This document shows, one piece after another, positions 16,006-23,066 of a stretch of 32,037 bases of DNA. The notes below the pieces were generated by a model, which saw nothing but the letters and a program-made list of their open reading frames with translations, was not told where the DNA came from and did no database searches. Where the stretch lies: the NCBI GenBank assembly GCA_022767485.1, contig JALEMY010000061.1:1-32037 (forward strand). Direction: 5' to 3'. The translations under genes and the position numbers were made by a program. Each line of letters starts with the position of its first letter. Within the stretch, counting starts at the first letter, position 1. The stretch comes from Erysipelotrichaceae bacterium (lineage in GTDB: Bacteria; Bacillota_I; Bacilli_A; RFN20; CAG-631).

Positions 16006-17478
16006 TTAGTTAGATTGTAATTCGTTCATTACATTACTAAATGCTTGAGATACAATGGCATCATAATCATTGTTAGTGCTTGAAAATACACTAACTAATA
16101 GATTTCCAACTTGATCTCTAGCATTAGATGATCCGACAAATGCAGGAGAAGTAAAGTACCAATTTTCTTGATCTCTTGCAACACTTGTAGAAGCAGCAGT
16201 TAAGTTTTCTGCTCCATCAGAACTATCTAAAAATTCTTGATAAATTTCATTTCTATATACAGATTCAATTACTGGAGAATAACCAGAAACCATTGAAAAG
16301 TTAGCTTGGAAATTAATATCAGTAGTTAAATAACGTAGAAGTAACCAACAAGCCATTTCTTTTTGTGGATCTTTATTTTTAAAAATACATACATTTGGTC
16401 CTTGAGAAATAACTTTACCATTACTTGCATCCATTTGAGGAATTTTTGCAACACCAACTTCAAATGTAAATCCATCTGGTACTTGATTAGATGCACCAGC
16501 TGATGAACCAATACACATGTAACAACGAGGCTTTGATGTATCTTGATTTTTAAATAAATTTGAAGTGTATTGACCATAAATTGCTTTAGTAGTAAAGTAA
16601 TTAGCATCATACCATGTTTTTAATTTTTTAACAAAATCACGATTTGTTTGATTATCGAATAAATAATGATTTTCACCTGATGAAGTATATCCAGAATTTA
16701 ATTGCTCACATAATGTGATAAACCAGTTAGATTCAGAATCATATCCTAAAGGATAACAATTAGGATCTATTTGTAAAATTCTTTCACATACATATTCCAT
16801 TGAAGTAAAATCATTTTCATCAATTGAAAACCAATGATCAGGAACAGATAAATTATTGTTTTTAAAGAAATCTTTATCATAAAACATAACTTCAGAAGAT
16901 TTAGAAAATGGTAGTGAGTACATTTGACCATCACCAAAGCATTTTCCTTCTTCCCAATATGAATCGACAAAATCATCTATTTGAGTATCACTTAAACCGT
17001 AAAGTAAATTACCATTATCGTCAGTTTGAGTATCGTTAATATATCGATCTAAAATAAGAGTTGATTTTGCCTGATTATACAAAGCTACATGGTCAGGATA
17101 ACAATAAACCATATCACATAGTAAACTTTCAGCAGATAAAGCAGTTTTAATTTGGTCTCTAACATCATCGTATCCACCAGCAGAAGTACTTTCAACATGA
17201 ATGTTTGGATATATTCTATTAAATGAATCAATGGAAGCTTGCAAAACTTCCATTAATGTACCATTCATAGTATGGTAGAAAGTAATTGATACGTCTTTGC
17301 TAGTATCAAAATACAATTTTGTTTCTGTTTGAGAAGAAGAATTATCAGATGAAGTATCACTTATAGAATCATTAATAGAATCATTTGACGATAAATCTTC
17401 ACTATTTGAACCAGTATTACAGCCACTAATAGCTAATAATACTGACGATGCTAATAATGCAATAAAACTTTTTTTCAT
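16006..17478 (-). CDS. ABC transporter substrate-binding lipoprotein, family 1 (paralogue B)
   Basis: The 490-residue protein has a lipoprotein signal (ISGC, Cys20), a short Ser/Asp linker, and an extracellular solute-binding fold of the UgpB/MalE class. Visible motifs are ITFYHTMNG, YPNIHVE, the PFSKSSEVMFYDKDFF stretch typical of glycerophosphate/oligosaccharide binders, PLGYDSESNWF, and a hinge-proximal ISQGPNVCIFK. It is closely similar over its whole length to the gene just upstream, for example in CYPDHVALYN, TDDNGNLLYGL and SGY-PVIESVYRNE. A duplication with some divergence is clear; the ligand is not. SD AAAGGAAA precedes the start. Confidence 0.92.
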   Translation of the reverse strand: MKKSFIALLASSVLLAISGCNTGSNSEDLSSNDSINDSISDTSSDNSSSQTETKLYFDTSKDVSITFYHTMNGTLMEVLQASIDSFNRIYPNIHVESTSAGGYDDVRDQIKTALSAESLLCDMVYCYPDHVALYNQAKSTLILDRYINDTQTDDNGNLLYGLSDTQIDDFVDSYWEEGKCFGDGQMYSLPFSKSSEVMFYDKDFFKNNNLSVPDHWFSIDENDFTSMEYVCERILQIDPNCYPLGYDSESNWFITLCEQLNSGYTSSGENHYLFDNQTNRDFVKKLKTWYDANYFTTKAIYGQYTSNLFKNQDTSKPRCYMCIGSSAGASNQVPDGFTFEVGVAKIPQMDASNGKVISQGPNVCIFKNKDPQKEMACWLLLRYLTTDINFQANFSMVSGYSPVIESVYRNEIYQEFLDSSDGAENLTAASTSVARDQENWYFTSPAFVGSSNARDQVGNLLVSVFSSTNNDYDAIVSQAFSNVMNELQSN

Positions 17479-17497
17479 AATATATTTCCTTTATTAA

Positions 17498-19057
17498 TTA
17501 AATTGAAGCGTTACATTCAGCAATAGCATTCTTAAATGCTTCATCAATTGAAGTACCAGTAAATGCCGCTTTCATTAAGTTTCCAACTTGATCTCTGGCA
17601 TCTGAAGAGCCAACGAATGCAGGTGAAGTAAAGTAAGCATTAGCTTGTTCACTACATACTTTTGCCGATAATGCAGCAATACCAAGTGATGTTCCATCAG
17701 CACCATCTAAAAATTCTTGGAATAGTTCGTTTCTGTAAACTGATTCAATTACAGGTACATATCCAGAAGACATTGAAAATGCAGCTTGAACATTAATATT
17801 TGTAGTTAAATAACGTAAGAATAACCATGAAGCAACAACTTCTTGTTGATTAGCTTTTTTAAACATACAAATTGAAGGGCCTTGAGAGATAACTCTAGGT
17901 CTTGCAGCATTAACTTGTGGAATTGGAGCAATACCTACTTCAAAACGATCACCATCTGGAACTTGGTGTGTTGCACCAGCCGATGAACCAATTGACATAT
18001 ATGAAGATTTCTTAGATGTATCCTCATTAACAAATAATGTTGATGTATATGCGCCTTCAATGCCTTGTGTTGTAACATAGTTTTTGTTAATTACCCAATC
18101 AGCAAATCTTGTAACGAATTCTCTATTTGTTTCATTATCAAATAAGAAGTGGTTTGATTTATCTGTTGATGTGTAAGGAGAATTATATTGTTCACACATT
18201 GTTATAAACCAGTTAGCTTCAGAATCATATCCTAATGGTACATCATTTGGATGAGCAATTAATAATTGTTCACAAACATATTCCATAGAAGTAGTAGGAT
18301 CTAAGCCTGCATCATCTTTAAACCAATGTGTAGGTACAGATAATCCTAAATTGTCAAATTCAGTTTTATTGTAATATAAAACTTCAGTAGACTTAGAAAA
18401 TGGTAATGTATACATTAAGTTATTACCAAAAGATTTACCTTCTTCCCAATAACCATCAATGAAATCATTACATTGTTCTTCAGTCAAACCATATAATAAA
18501 TTACCATTATCATCAGTCTCAGTATTGTATATAAATTTATCTAATGTTTGTACTTTTCCAGATAAATTATACAAAGCTACATGGTCTGGATAACAATATG
18601 CAAGGTTTGGTCCTTGATTTGTACCAAGTTCAGTCTTGATTTGATCTCTAACTTCATCATATCCACCAACAGTATCGTGTTGAACTGTAATATTTGGATA
18701 TAATTGTTGGAACATTTCAACATATGGAGTAAAGCTAGTTTTTAATGAATCACCCATTGTTGAATAAAAAACAATTGTAACAGGTTGAGTTGGATCGTAT
18801 TGTAATTTAGGTTGTTCAACAACACTAGAACTTTCTTCAACTGATGAGCTTTCTTCAACTGATGAACTTTCTTCAACTGATGAACTTTCTTCAACAGAAG
18901 AACTTTCCTCTACTGATGAAACTTCTTCAGAAGATAATTTACTATCTTCATCACTAGAATTTGAAGATAAATCATTAGTGTTACCACAAGCAGCAAGCCC
19001 TAAACTAAGTAAAGATGTCATTAATAATGCTGATAGTAATGATTGATTTTTTTTCAT
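17498..19057 (-). CDS. ABC transporter substrate-binding lipoprotein, family 1 (paralogue A)
   Basis: I start it at the ATG at 19055-19057 (519 residues), which has the SD run AAAGGAAAGG and a proper lipoprotein signal (LAAC, Cys24); upstream codons lie in the intergenic SD region. A linker of SSVEES repeats leads to the binding domain with VTIVFYSTMG, YPNITVQHD, LPFSKSTEVLYYNK, PLGYDSEANWF and VISQGPSICMFK. It resembles UgpB/MalE-type proteins that bind glycerophosphodiesters or oligosaccharides. It lies 22 bases after the second permease gene, the usual operon position. Confidence 0.92.
   Translation of the reverse strand: MKKNQSLLSALLMTSLLSLGLAACGNTNDLSSNSSDEDSKLSSEEVSSVEESSSVEESSSVEESSSVEESSSVEESSSVVEQPKLQYDPTQPVTIVFYSTMGDSLKTSFTPYVEMFQQLYPNITVQHDTVGGYDEVRDQIKTELGTNQGPNLAYCYPDHVALYNLSGKVQTLDKFIYNTETDDNGNLLYGLTEEQCNDFIDGYWEEGKSFGNNLMYTLPFSKSTEVLYYNKTEFDNLGLSVPTHWFKDDAGLDPTTSMEYVCEQLLIAHPNDVPLGYDSEANWFITMCEQYNSPYTSTDKSNHFLFDNETNREFVTRFADWVINKNYVTTQGIEGAYTSTLFVNEDTSKKSSYMSIGSSAGATHQVPDGDRFEVGIAPIPQVNAARPRVISQGPSICMFKKANQQEVVASWLFLRYLTTNINVQAAFSMSSGYVPVIESVYRNELFQEFLDGADGTSLGIAALSAKVCSEQANAYFTSPAFVGSSDARDQVGNLMKAAFTGTSIDEAFKNAIAECNASI
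18831..18920 (-). repeat. 18-nt in-frame tandem repeat encoding SSVEES (5 units)
   Basis: Five units of the type CTTTCTTCAACTGATGAA begin at 18831, 18849, 18867, 18885 and 18903. Units two and three are identical, and the outer ones carry a few changes. They encode the linker of binding protein A and are related to the units at 6863-6934. Confidence 0.9.
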
Positions 19058-19079
19058 TATATTTTTCCTTTCCTTTATA

Positions 19080-20249
19080 TTATCCTTTAATACCACTACG
19101 AGATACACCCTTCATAATATACTTACGTAAGAATATGAAGACTAAAAATAGTGGTAGAGAAACCAATGCAACAGCGGCCATTTGAATTGGATAGTTTACA
19201 TCACCAGATGAGTCGGTAAATGAATTTCGAAGACCATTTGTAATTAAACGGTGTGCAGCATCATTTGCAACTAAGTTTGGCCAAACATACGAGTTCCATG
19301 CTCCCATCATCTTTAAAATTGTAATAGAAATTAAAGTTGGTAAAGAAAGCGGAACCATAACTTTTAATAAATATTTCATATCGCTTGTTCCATCAACTTT
19401 TGCAGCTAAATATAATTCATTAGGAATTTGTAAGAAATTTTGACGAAGCAAATAGATATAAAATACAGAAACTAAAAATGGTACGATCAATACTGTATAT
19501 GTTCCTGTCCATTTTAGTTGAGATACAGTTGCATAATTTGTAATTGTAAATAATTCTCCAGGAATCATCATTGTTGCAAGCAATGCAGCAAATAATGTAT
19601 TTTTACCTTTGAATTCTAAACGAGCAAATGCAAATGCAGTTATTACAGTAATAATCAATGATAAAATTGTTGAAACTAAACCTACATATAATGTATTTAA
19701 GAATAATGTACCTAAATTAGCTGTATTATATGCATCTTTATAGTTTGAAAACAAAATATTTTTAGGCCAAAATGTTGGAGTTGATAGTTTGTATTCTTCT
19801 AGTGATTTTAATGAAGAGTTCAACATCCAATAAAATGGGAATAAAACAATAATTGCAATAAATACTAAGAACACATAAATAAATGTTTGACTTATTGCTT
19901 TTGTAATTCTTGAATTTCTTTCAATACTTCTTAATTCAAATTCTTCAATCATAATGTTGAAGTGTCTATCAATATTTTTACCATCTATTCTAATTTGCTT
20001 TAATTCTTTCTTTTTTAATAAATCTAACACAAAGAAAACAACAAATCCTAGGAAAATAATAGACAATAATATGATGTTAATTGTTAACGTTGTATTGGAC
20101 ACATTCTTATAAGAAAGAAGGAAAAACAACACATATACAACAAAAGCGAATAGAAAAGCAACATAAGTCCAATGAAAAATATCATTTAAGTTTTGACTTT
20201 TATTATATTTTTCTTTTAATTTTGATAATTTAACTTTATTTTCTTCCAT
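19080..20249 (-). CDS. Carbohydrate-type ABC permease (MalG/UgpE class) with N-terminal extension
   Basis: The 389-residue protein contains a normal MalG-like core from about residue 115: FPFYWMLNSSLKS, then the EAA loop ELYLAAKVDGTSDMKYLLKVMVPLS and the LRNSFT-containing C-terminal part. Core permeases of this class are usually about 270-300 residues. Here some 110 residues are added at the N-terminus, with two extra membrane helices (about 28-46 and 57-76) and a charged stretch before the core. The start is secure: AGGAGG lies nine bases before the ATG and overlaps the end of the first permease gene. It should form the channel with the product of 20261-21304. Confidence 0.92.
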   Translation of the reverse strand: MEENKVKLSKLKEKYNKSQNLNDIFHWTYVAFLFAFVVYVLFFLLSYKNVSNTTLTINIILLSIIFLGFVVFFVLDLLKKKELKQIRIDGKNIDRHFNIMIEEFELRSIERNSRITKAISQTFIYVFLVFIAIIVLFPFYWMLNSSLKSLEEYKLSTPTFWPKNILFSNYKDAYNTANLGTLFLNTLYVGLVSTILSLIITVITAFAFARLEFKGKNTLFAALLATMMIPGELFTITNYATVSQLKWTGTYTVLIVPFLVSVFYIYLLRQNFLQIPNELYLAAKVDGTSDMKYLLKVMVPLSLPTLISITILKMMGAWNSYVWPNLVANDAAHRLITNGLRNSFTDSSGDVNYPIQMAAVALVSLPLFLVFIFLRKYIMKGVSRSGIKG

Positions 20250-20260
20250 ATTCTTGCCTC

Positions 20261-21304
20261 CTAGTAATGAACTTTCTTATTTGAAACATATAAATTAACA
20301 AGAGTAACAGCAAAAATAATTAAGAATAAAATTAAAGACGCAGCTGAGGCAACACCATAATTTGCTTTAGCTAAAGCATCATAGATGTAACCAACAATCG
20401 TATTTAACTTACCAGCTTCACCAGTAGGTCCAAGTGAAGTACCATATATACCTACTACACTTGTATATTCTTTAAATCCACCAATAAAACCTGTGATAAC
20501 AACATAGGCTATCATTGGTGAAAGTAAAGGAACTGTAATTCTACCAAATATTGTTAATCTTGAAGCGCCATCAATTTTAGCGGCATCATAATATTGCTTG
20601 TTAACAGATTGAAGTCCTCCAAGTAAAATTAATATTTTAAATGGTAAAGCATTCCAAACAATATAGATGACTAATACTGCAATATTTGCAGAATATGAGG
20701 ATCCTTGATTAATCCATATAATTGGATCAAACTTTAAAAAAGTTAAGAAATTATTAATAATACCCCAAGAATCAGCTGTATAACCAGTTTGATATGTTAC
20801 ACCATCTCTTATTACTTCTTGAGCTAAGAATAATTCTTTTGGCGTACCACCAGCGTTAATAATATCTTGACAATACTTCCCATAATCTGATTGATATCGT
20901 AAACCTACGATATTAAACATCATAGCAAATACCATACCGATTGCAATAGTATTGGTAACATATGGTAAGAAGAAAATAGTTTGAAGTAATTTAGAAAACT
21001 TTGTTATAGAATTTAAAAATACGGCAATTATTAGGGCTAAAAAACAAGATAGAGGAACAGTCAATACACATAATAAAGCCGTGTTTTTAAGACATGTTAA
21101 AAATCCTCTGTATGTAATAACTTTTGTAAAGTTACTTATTCCAAACTGATATGTTTCTCCACCATTGCTTCCAAGCGAACTATAGTCATTTAAAAAAGCA
21201 AAGTGAAATGTGTTAATAATTGGCCATACAGTAAAAACTAACAAAAGAATCAATGCAGGAGCTAAATAGACCCATGCTTTCCATTTATGTTGAGAATCTA
21301 CCAT
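20261..21304 (-). CDS. Carbohydrate-type ABC permease (MalF/UgpA class)
   Basis: The 347-residue protein begins WKAWVYLAPALILLLVFTVWPIINT, the standard first helix of UgpA/MsmF-type permeases, and has the EAA loop QYYDAAKIDGASRLTIFGRITVPLL that contacts the ATPase. A loop of about 80 residues between membrane segments (about 130-205, with DYGKYCQDIINAGGTPKEL) is longer than usual. The start is two bases after the ATPase stop, with SD GATGAGG inside the ATPase gene. Confidence 0.93.
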   Translation of the reverse strand: MVDSQHKWKAWVYLAPALILLLVFTVWPIINTFHFAFLNDYSSLGSNGGETYQFGISNFTKVITYRGFLTCLKNTALLCVLTVPLSCFLALIIAVFLNSITKFSKLLQTIFFLPYVTNTIAIGMVFAMMFNIVGLRYQSDYGKYCQDIINAGGTPKELFLAQEVIRDGVTYQTGYTADSWGIINNFLTFLKFDPIIWINQGSSYSANIAVLVIYIVWNALPFKILILLGGLQSVNKQYYDAAKIDGASRLTIFGRITVPLLSPMIAYVVITGFIGGFKEYTSVVGIYGTSLGPTGEAGKLNTIVGYIYDALAKANYGVASAASLILFLIIFAVTLVNLYVSNKKVHY

Positions 21305-21306
21305 GT

Positions 21307-22398
21307 TTAGTCCTCATCTTTCAAATAAATTCTTTCTTCGTTATCTTTTCTAAATACGAAAATTTTATTCTTCTTAATATTAAATTTAACAGTTTTTGCA
21401 TCATAAGGAATTTTAATATCAGAATCGATGATTGAGCGAATATTTGTAGATTCAGCACAATCGTGAGTTGAAACAATTGAACTATCTCTACCCATTACTT
21501 CAACAGATGATAAATTACATGTTAATACACCATCGTCTGGAGCATAGATGAAACCTTCAGGACGAATACCTACAAATACTTCTTGATTAGAAGCATCAAC
21601 ATCCATAATCATTTCATTTCCAATATATAATTTTCTATCAAAGATTTTACCTACGAATACATTAATTGGTGGAGTTCCCAAAAATTTAGCAACGAACAAA
21701 TTAACTGGATTATCATAAACAATTTGTGGAACATCAATTTGTTGAACGACACCTTTTTTCATAACAACAATCATATCCGAAATACTCATAGCTTCTTCTT
21801 GGTCATGTGTTACGAAAATAGTAGTAACTTTAGTATCTCTTTGGATACGGCGAATTTCTTCACGAGTTTGTAATCTTAAACGAGCATCCAAATTACTTAA
21901 AGGTTCATCAAGTAATAATACCTTAGGACTTTTAACTAAAGCACGAGCAATTGCAACACGTTGTTGTTGTCCACCAGATAATTCATTTGGCTTTCTTTCA
22001 AGATAATCTTCAAGTTGAACAAGTTTTGCGGCTTCATATGTTCTTTGTAAAATTTCAGCCTTAGGAACTTTTTGATTTTGAAGTGGGAACATAATATTTT
22101 GCTTTACAGTCATATGAGGATATAAAGCATAATTTTGGAACACAAGTCCAACTCCACGTTTTTCAGGTGATAAATTTGTAACATCATCATCACCAAAATA
22201 AATTTTACCAGATGATGGCTTTAATAAACCACTAAGCATAAATAAAGTAGTTGATTTACCGCACCCTGATGGGCCTAAAAGGCCAATCAATTTACCATCT
22301 GGAATTTCATAAGTGAAGTTATCAACCGCTACAGTTTCCGCACCATTTTTTGTTCTACTTGGAAATATTTTTGTTAAATTTTCTAAAACAACTTTCAT
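21307..22398 (-). CDS. ABC transporter ATPase (UgpC/MalK/MsmK class)
   Basis: The start is the ATG at 22396-22398 (363 residues), with GGGAGG nine bases upstream; a TTG 18 bases earlier would lie inside the SD. Motifs are Walker A GPSGCGKST (42-50), the Q-loop FQNYALYPHMT, signature LSGGQQQR (140-147), Walker B VLLLDEP with D-loop SNLDA, and switch His198 (VTHDQEEA). The C-terminal third is the OB-type regulatory domain of MalK-like ATPases (VGIRPEGF). It is the first gene of the operon after the promoter at 22475-22502. In several Bacillota one MsmK serves several importers, so its presence here does not fix the substrate. Confidence 0.95.
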   Translation of the reverse strand: MKVVLENLTKIFPSRTKNGAETVAVDNFTYEIPDGKLIGLLGPSGCGKSTTLFMLSGLLKPSSGKIYFGDDDVTNLSPEKRGVGLVFQNYALYPHMTVKQNIMFPLQNQKVPKAEILQRTYEAAKLVQLEDYLERKPNELSGGQQQRVAIARALVKSPKVLLLDEPLSNLDARLRLQTREEIRRIQRDTKVTTIFVTHDQEEAMSISDMIVVMKKGVVQQIDVPQIVYDNPVNLFVAKFLGTPPINVFVGKIFDRKLYIGNEMIMDVDASNQEVFVGIRPEGFIYAPDDGVLTCNLSSVEVMGRDSSIVSTHDCAESTNIRSIIDSDIKIPYDAKTVKFNIKKNKIFVFRKDNEERIYLKDED

Positions 22399-22443
22399 CT
22401 TATGGTTTCCTCCCAATCTTTAATTATAATAAAAACATCGACG

Positions 22444-22460
22444 ATTACACAAAGTGTAAT
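22444..22460. promoter_or_regulatory. Perfect inverted repeat downstream of the ABC operon promoter (candidate operator)
   Basis: ATTACACAAAGTGTAAT has two 7-base arms around a 3-base centre. It lies about 8-24 bases downstream of the expected transcription start of the ABC operon, a typical repressor position. No poly-T follows, so it is not a terminator. It does not fit the CcpA cre consensus. Confidence 0.55.
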
Positions 22461-22474
22461 AAAATAACAACTAT

Positions 22475-22502
22475 ATAATATCATAATTTGATATTTTATC
22501 AA
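22475..22502 (-). promoter_or_regulatory. Promoter of the ABC-nuclease operon
   Basis: On the minus strand TTGATA (22497-22502) and TATTAT (22475-22480) are separated by 16 bases, with TGA directly before the -10. The leader of about 70 bases contains the inverted repeat at 22444-22460. Confidence 0.65.
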
Positions 22503-22504
22503 AT
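22486..22504. promoter_or_regulatory. Perfect inverted repeat over the -35 of the ABC operon promoter (candidate operator)
   Basis: ATTTGATATTTTATCAAAT has two 8-base arms around three T. It covers the -35 box and much of the spacer, where a bound protein would block RNA polymerase. Confidence 0.5.
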
Positions 22505-22538
22505 GATTAGTTAGCAAATTATGATTATTATTAAATAT

Positions 22539-22964
22539 TTATTTTTTATTTTTCTTTGGATATCTTAGCAATTCTTTTACTTCATCATTACTTTCACAAT
22601 TTAAGATATGAAAAATAAATGGCAATTTAACTTTAATGTTTTGTCCATAATAATAAAACATAAAGTTATCGTAAACATCGTTTGCGTATTTTACTAATTC
22701 ATTACACAAATTATTTTCAGCTTCAATTTTACTTTCGCCTTCTGCAAATACATCTAAGTCGCTAGCTCGATAAATCCATTTATCTTCTTTTTGCACTACA
22801 TTAACATTAATAGTGGCGTATTCAAGTAGCATTTGCAATAATGAACGTTCAATTAAAACAGCCTCATATTTTCTTCTTTTTAAAATAAGTGGTTTTTCAT
22901 GAATAACACTATCGAAAAAAGCACTCATATCTTTTCTAGCATCAGTAACATTTATTTTATTCAT
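22539..22964 (-). CDS. Orphan Phd/YefM-type antitoxin with HicB-like C-terminal part
   Basis: The 141-residue protein starts with a Phd/YefM-like DNA-binding domain: NVTDARKDMSAFFDSV, then PLILKRRKYEAVLIER and SLLQMLLE (residues 1-48). The following part (about 52-100) has DKWIYRASDLDVFAEGESK and EAENNLCNELVKYANDVYDN, resembling the partly buried HicB fold (substrate-like dl.g..a.G.s..EA..n). A tail of about 40 residues ends in KKNKK. No toxin gene is adjacent: the neighbours are the ABC operon downstream and an unknown surface protein upstream. SD AAGGAGGTG is excellent, and a consensus-like promoter with a palindrome lies directly upstream. Without a toxin it may simply be a transcriptional regulator. 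Confidence 0.7.
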   Translation of the reverse strand: MNKINVTDARKDMSAFFDSVIHEKPLILKRRKYEAVLIERSLLQMLLEYATINVNVVQKEDKWIYRASDLDVFAEGESKIEAENNLCNELVKYANDVYDNFMFYYYGQNIKVKLPFIFHILNCESNDEVKELLRYPKKNKK

Positions 22965-22983
22965 GCTTGCACCTCCTTAAATA

Positions 22984-23012
22984 ATTATATTTAAAAAAAC
23001 AAAAATAGTCAA
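22984..23012 (-). promoter_or_regulatory. Promoter of the antitoxin-like gene
   Basis: On the minus strand TTGACT (23007-23012) and TATAAT (22984-22989) are 17 bases apart, nearly the full sigma-A consensus. Confidence 0.85.
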
Positions 23013-23018
23013 ACATAA

Positions 23019-23033
23019 CGTACACATTGTACG
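23019..23033. promoter_or_regulatory. Inverted repeat upstream of the antitoxin promoter (candidate autoregulatory operator)
   Basis: CGTACACATTGTACG has two 6-base arms around a 3-base centre and ends six bases before the -35. Each arm matches five of six bases of TGTACA, the core recalled for E. coli YefM operators, which fits an antitoxin binding its own promoter. Confidence 0.55.
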
Positions 23034-23039
23034 CAAACT

Positions 23040-23061
23040 AAAAAAGGGGAAAATATCCCCT
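23040..23061 (-). terminator. Intrinsic terminator of the 383-residue surface protein gene
   Basis: AGGGGA and TCCCCT (23045-23050 and 23056-23061) pair around a 5-base loop, and T follows on the minus strand (23040-23045, partly in the stem). It starts six bases after the stop at 23067. Confidence 0.8.
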
Positions 23062-23066
23062 ATAGA

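Noticed and set aside
19057-19108. Longer N-terminus for binding protein A
   Set aside because: It would put 17 residues before a normal lipoprotein signal and lies over the SD region.
22444-22460. CcpA cre site or GlnR/TnrA box upstream of the ABC operon
   Set aside because: The palindrome lacks the central CG of cre, and the half-site spacing does not fit the GlnR/TnrA consensus.
22416-22539. A toxin gene partnering the antitoxin-like protein
   Set aside because: The space holds only the ABC promoter region, and the other neighbour is a surface protein; no toxin-sized frame is present.
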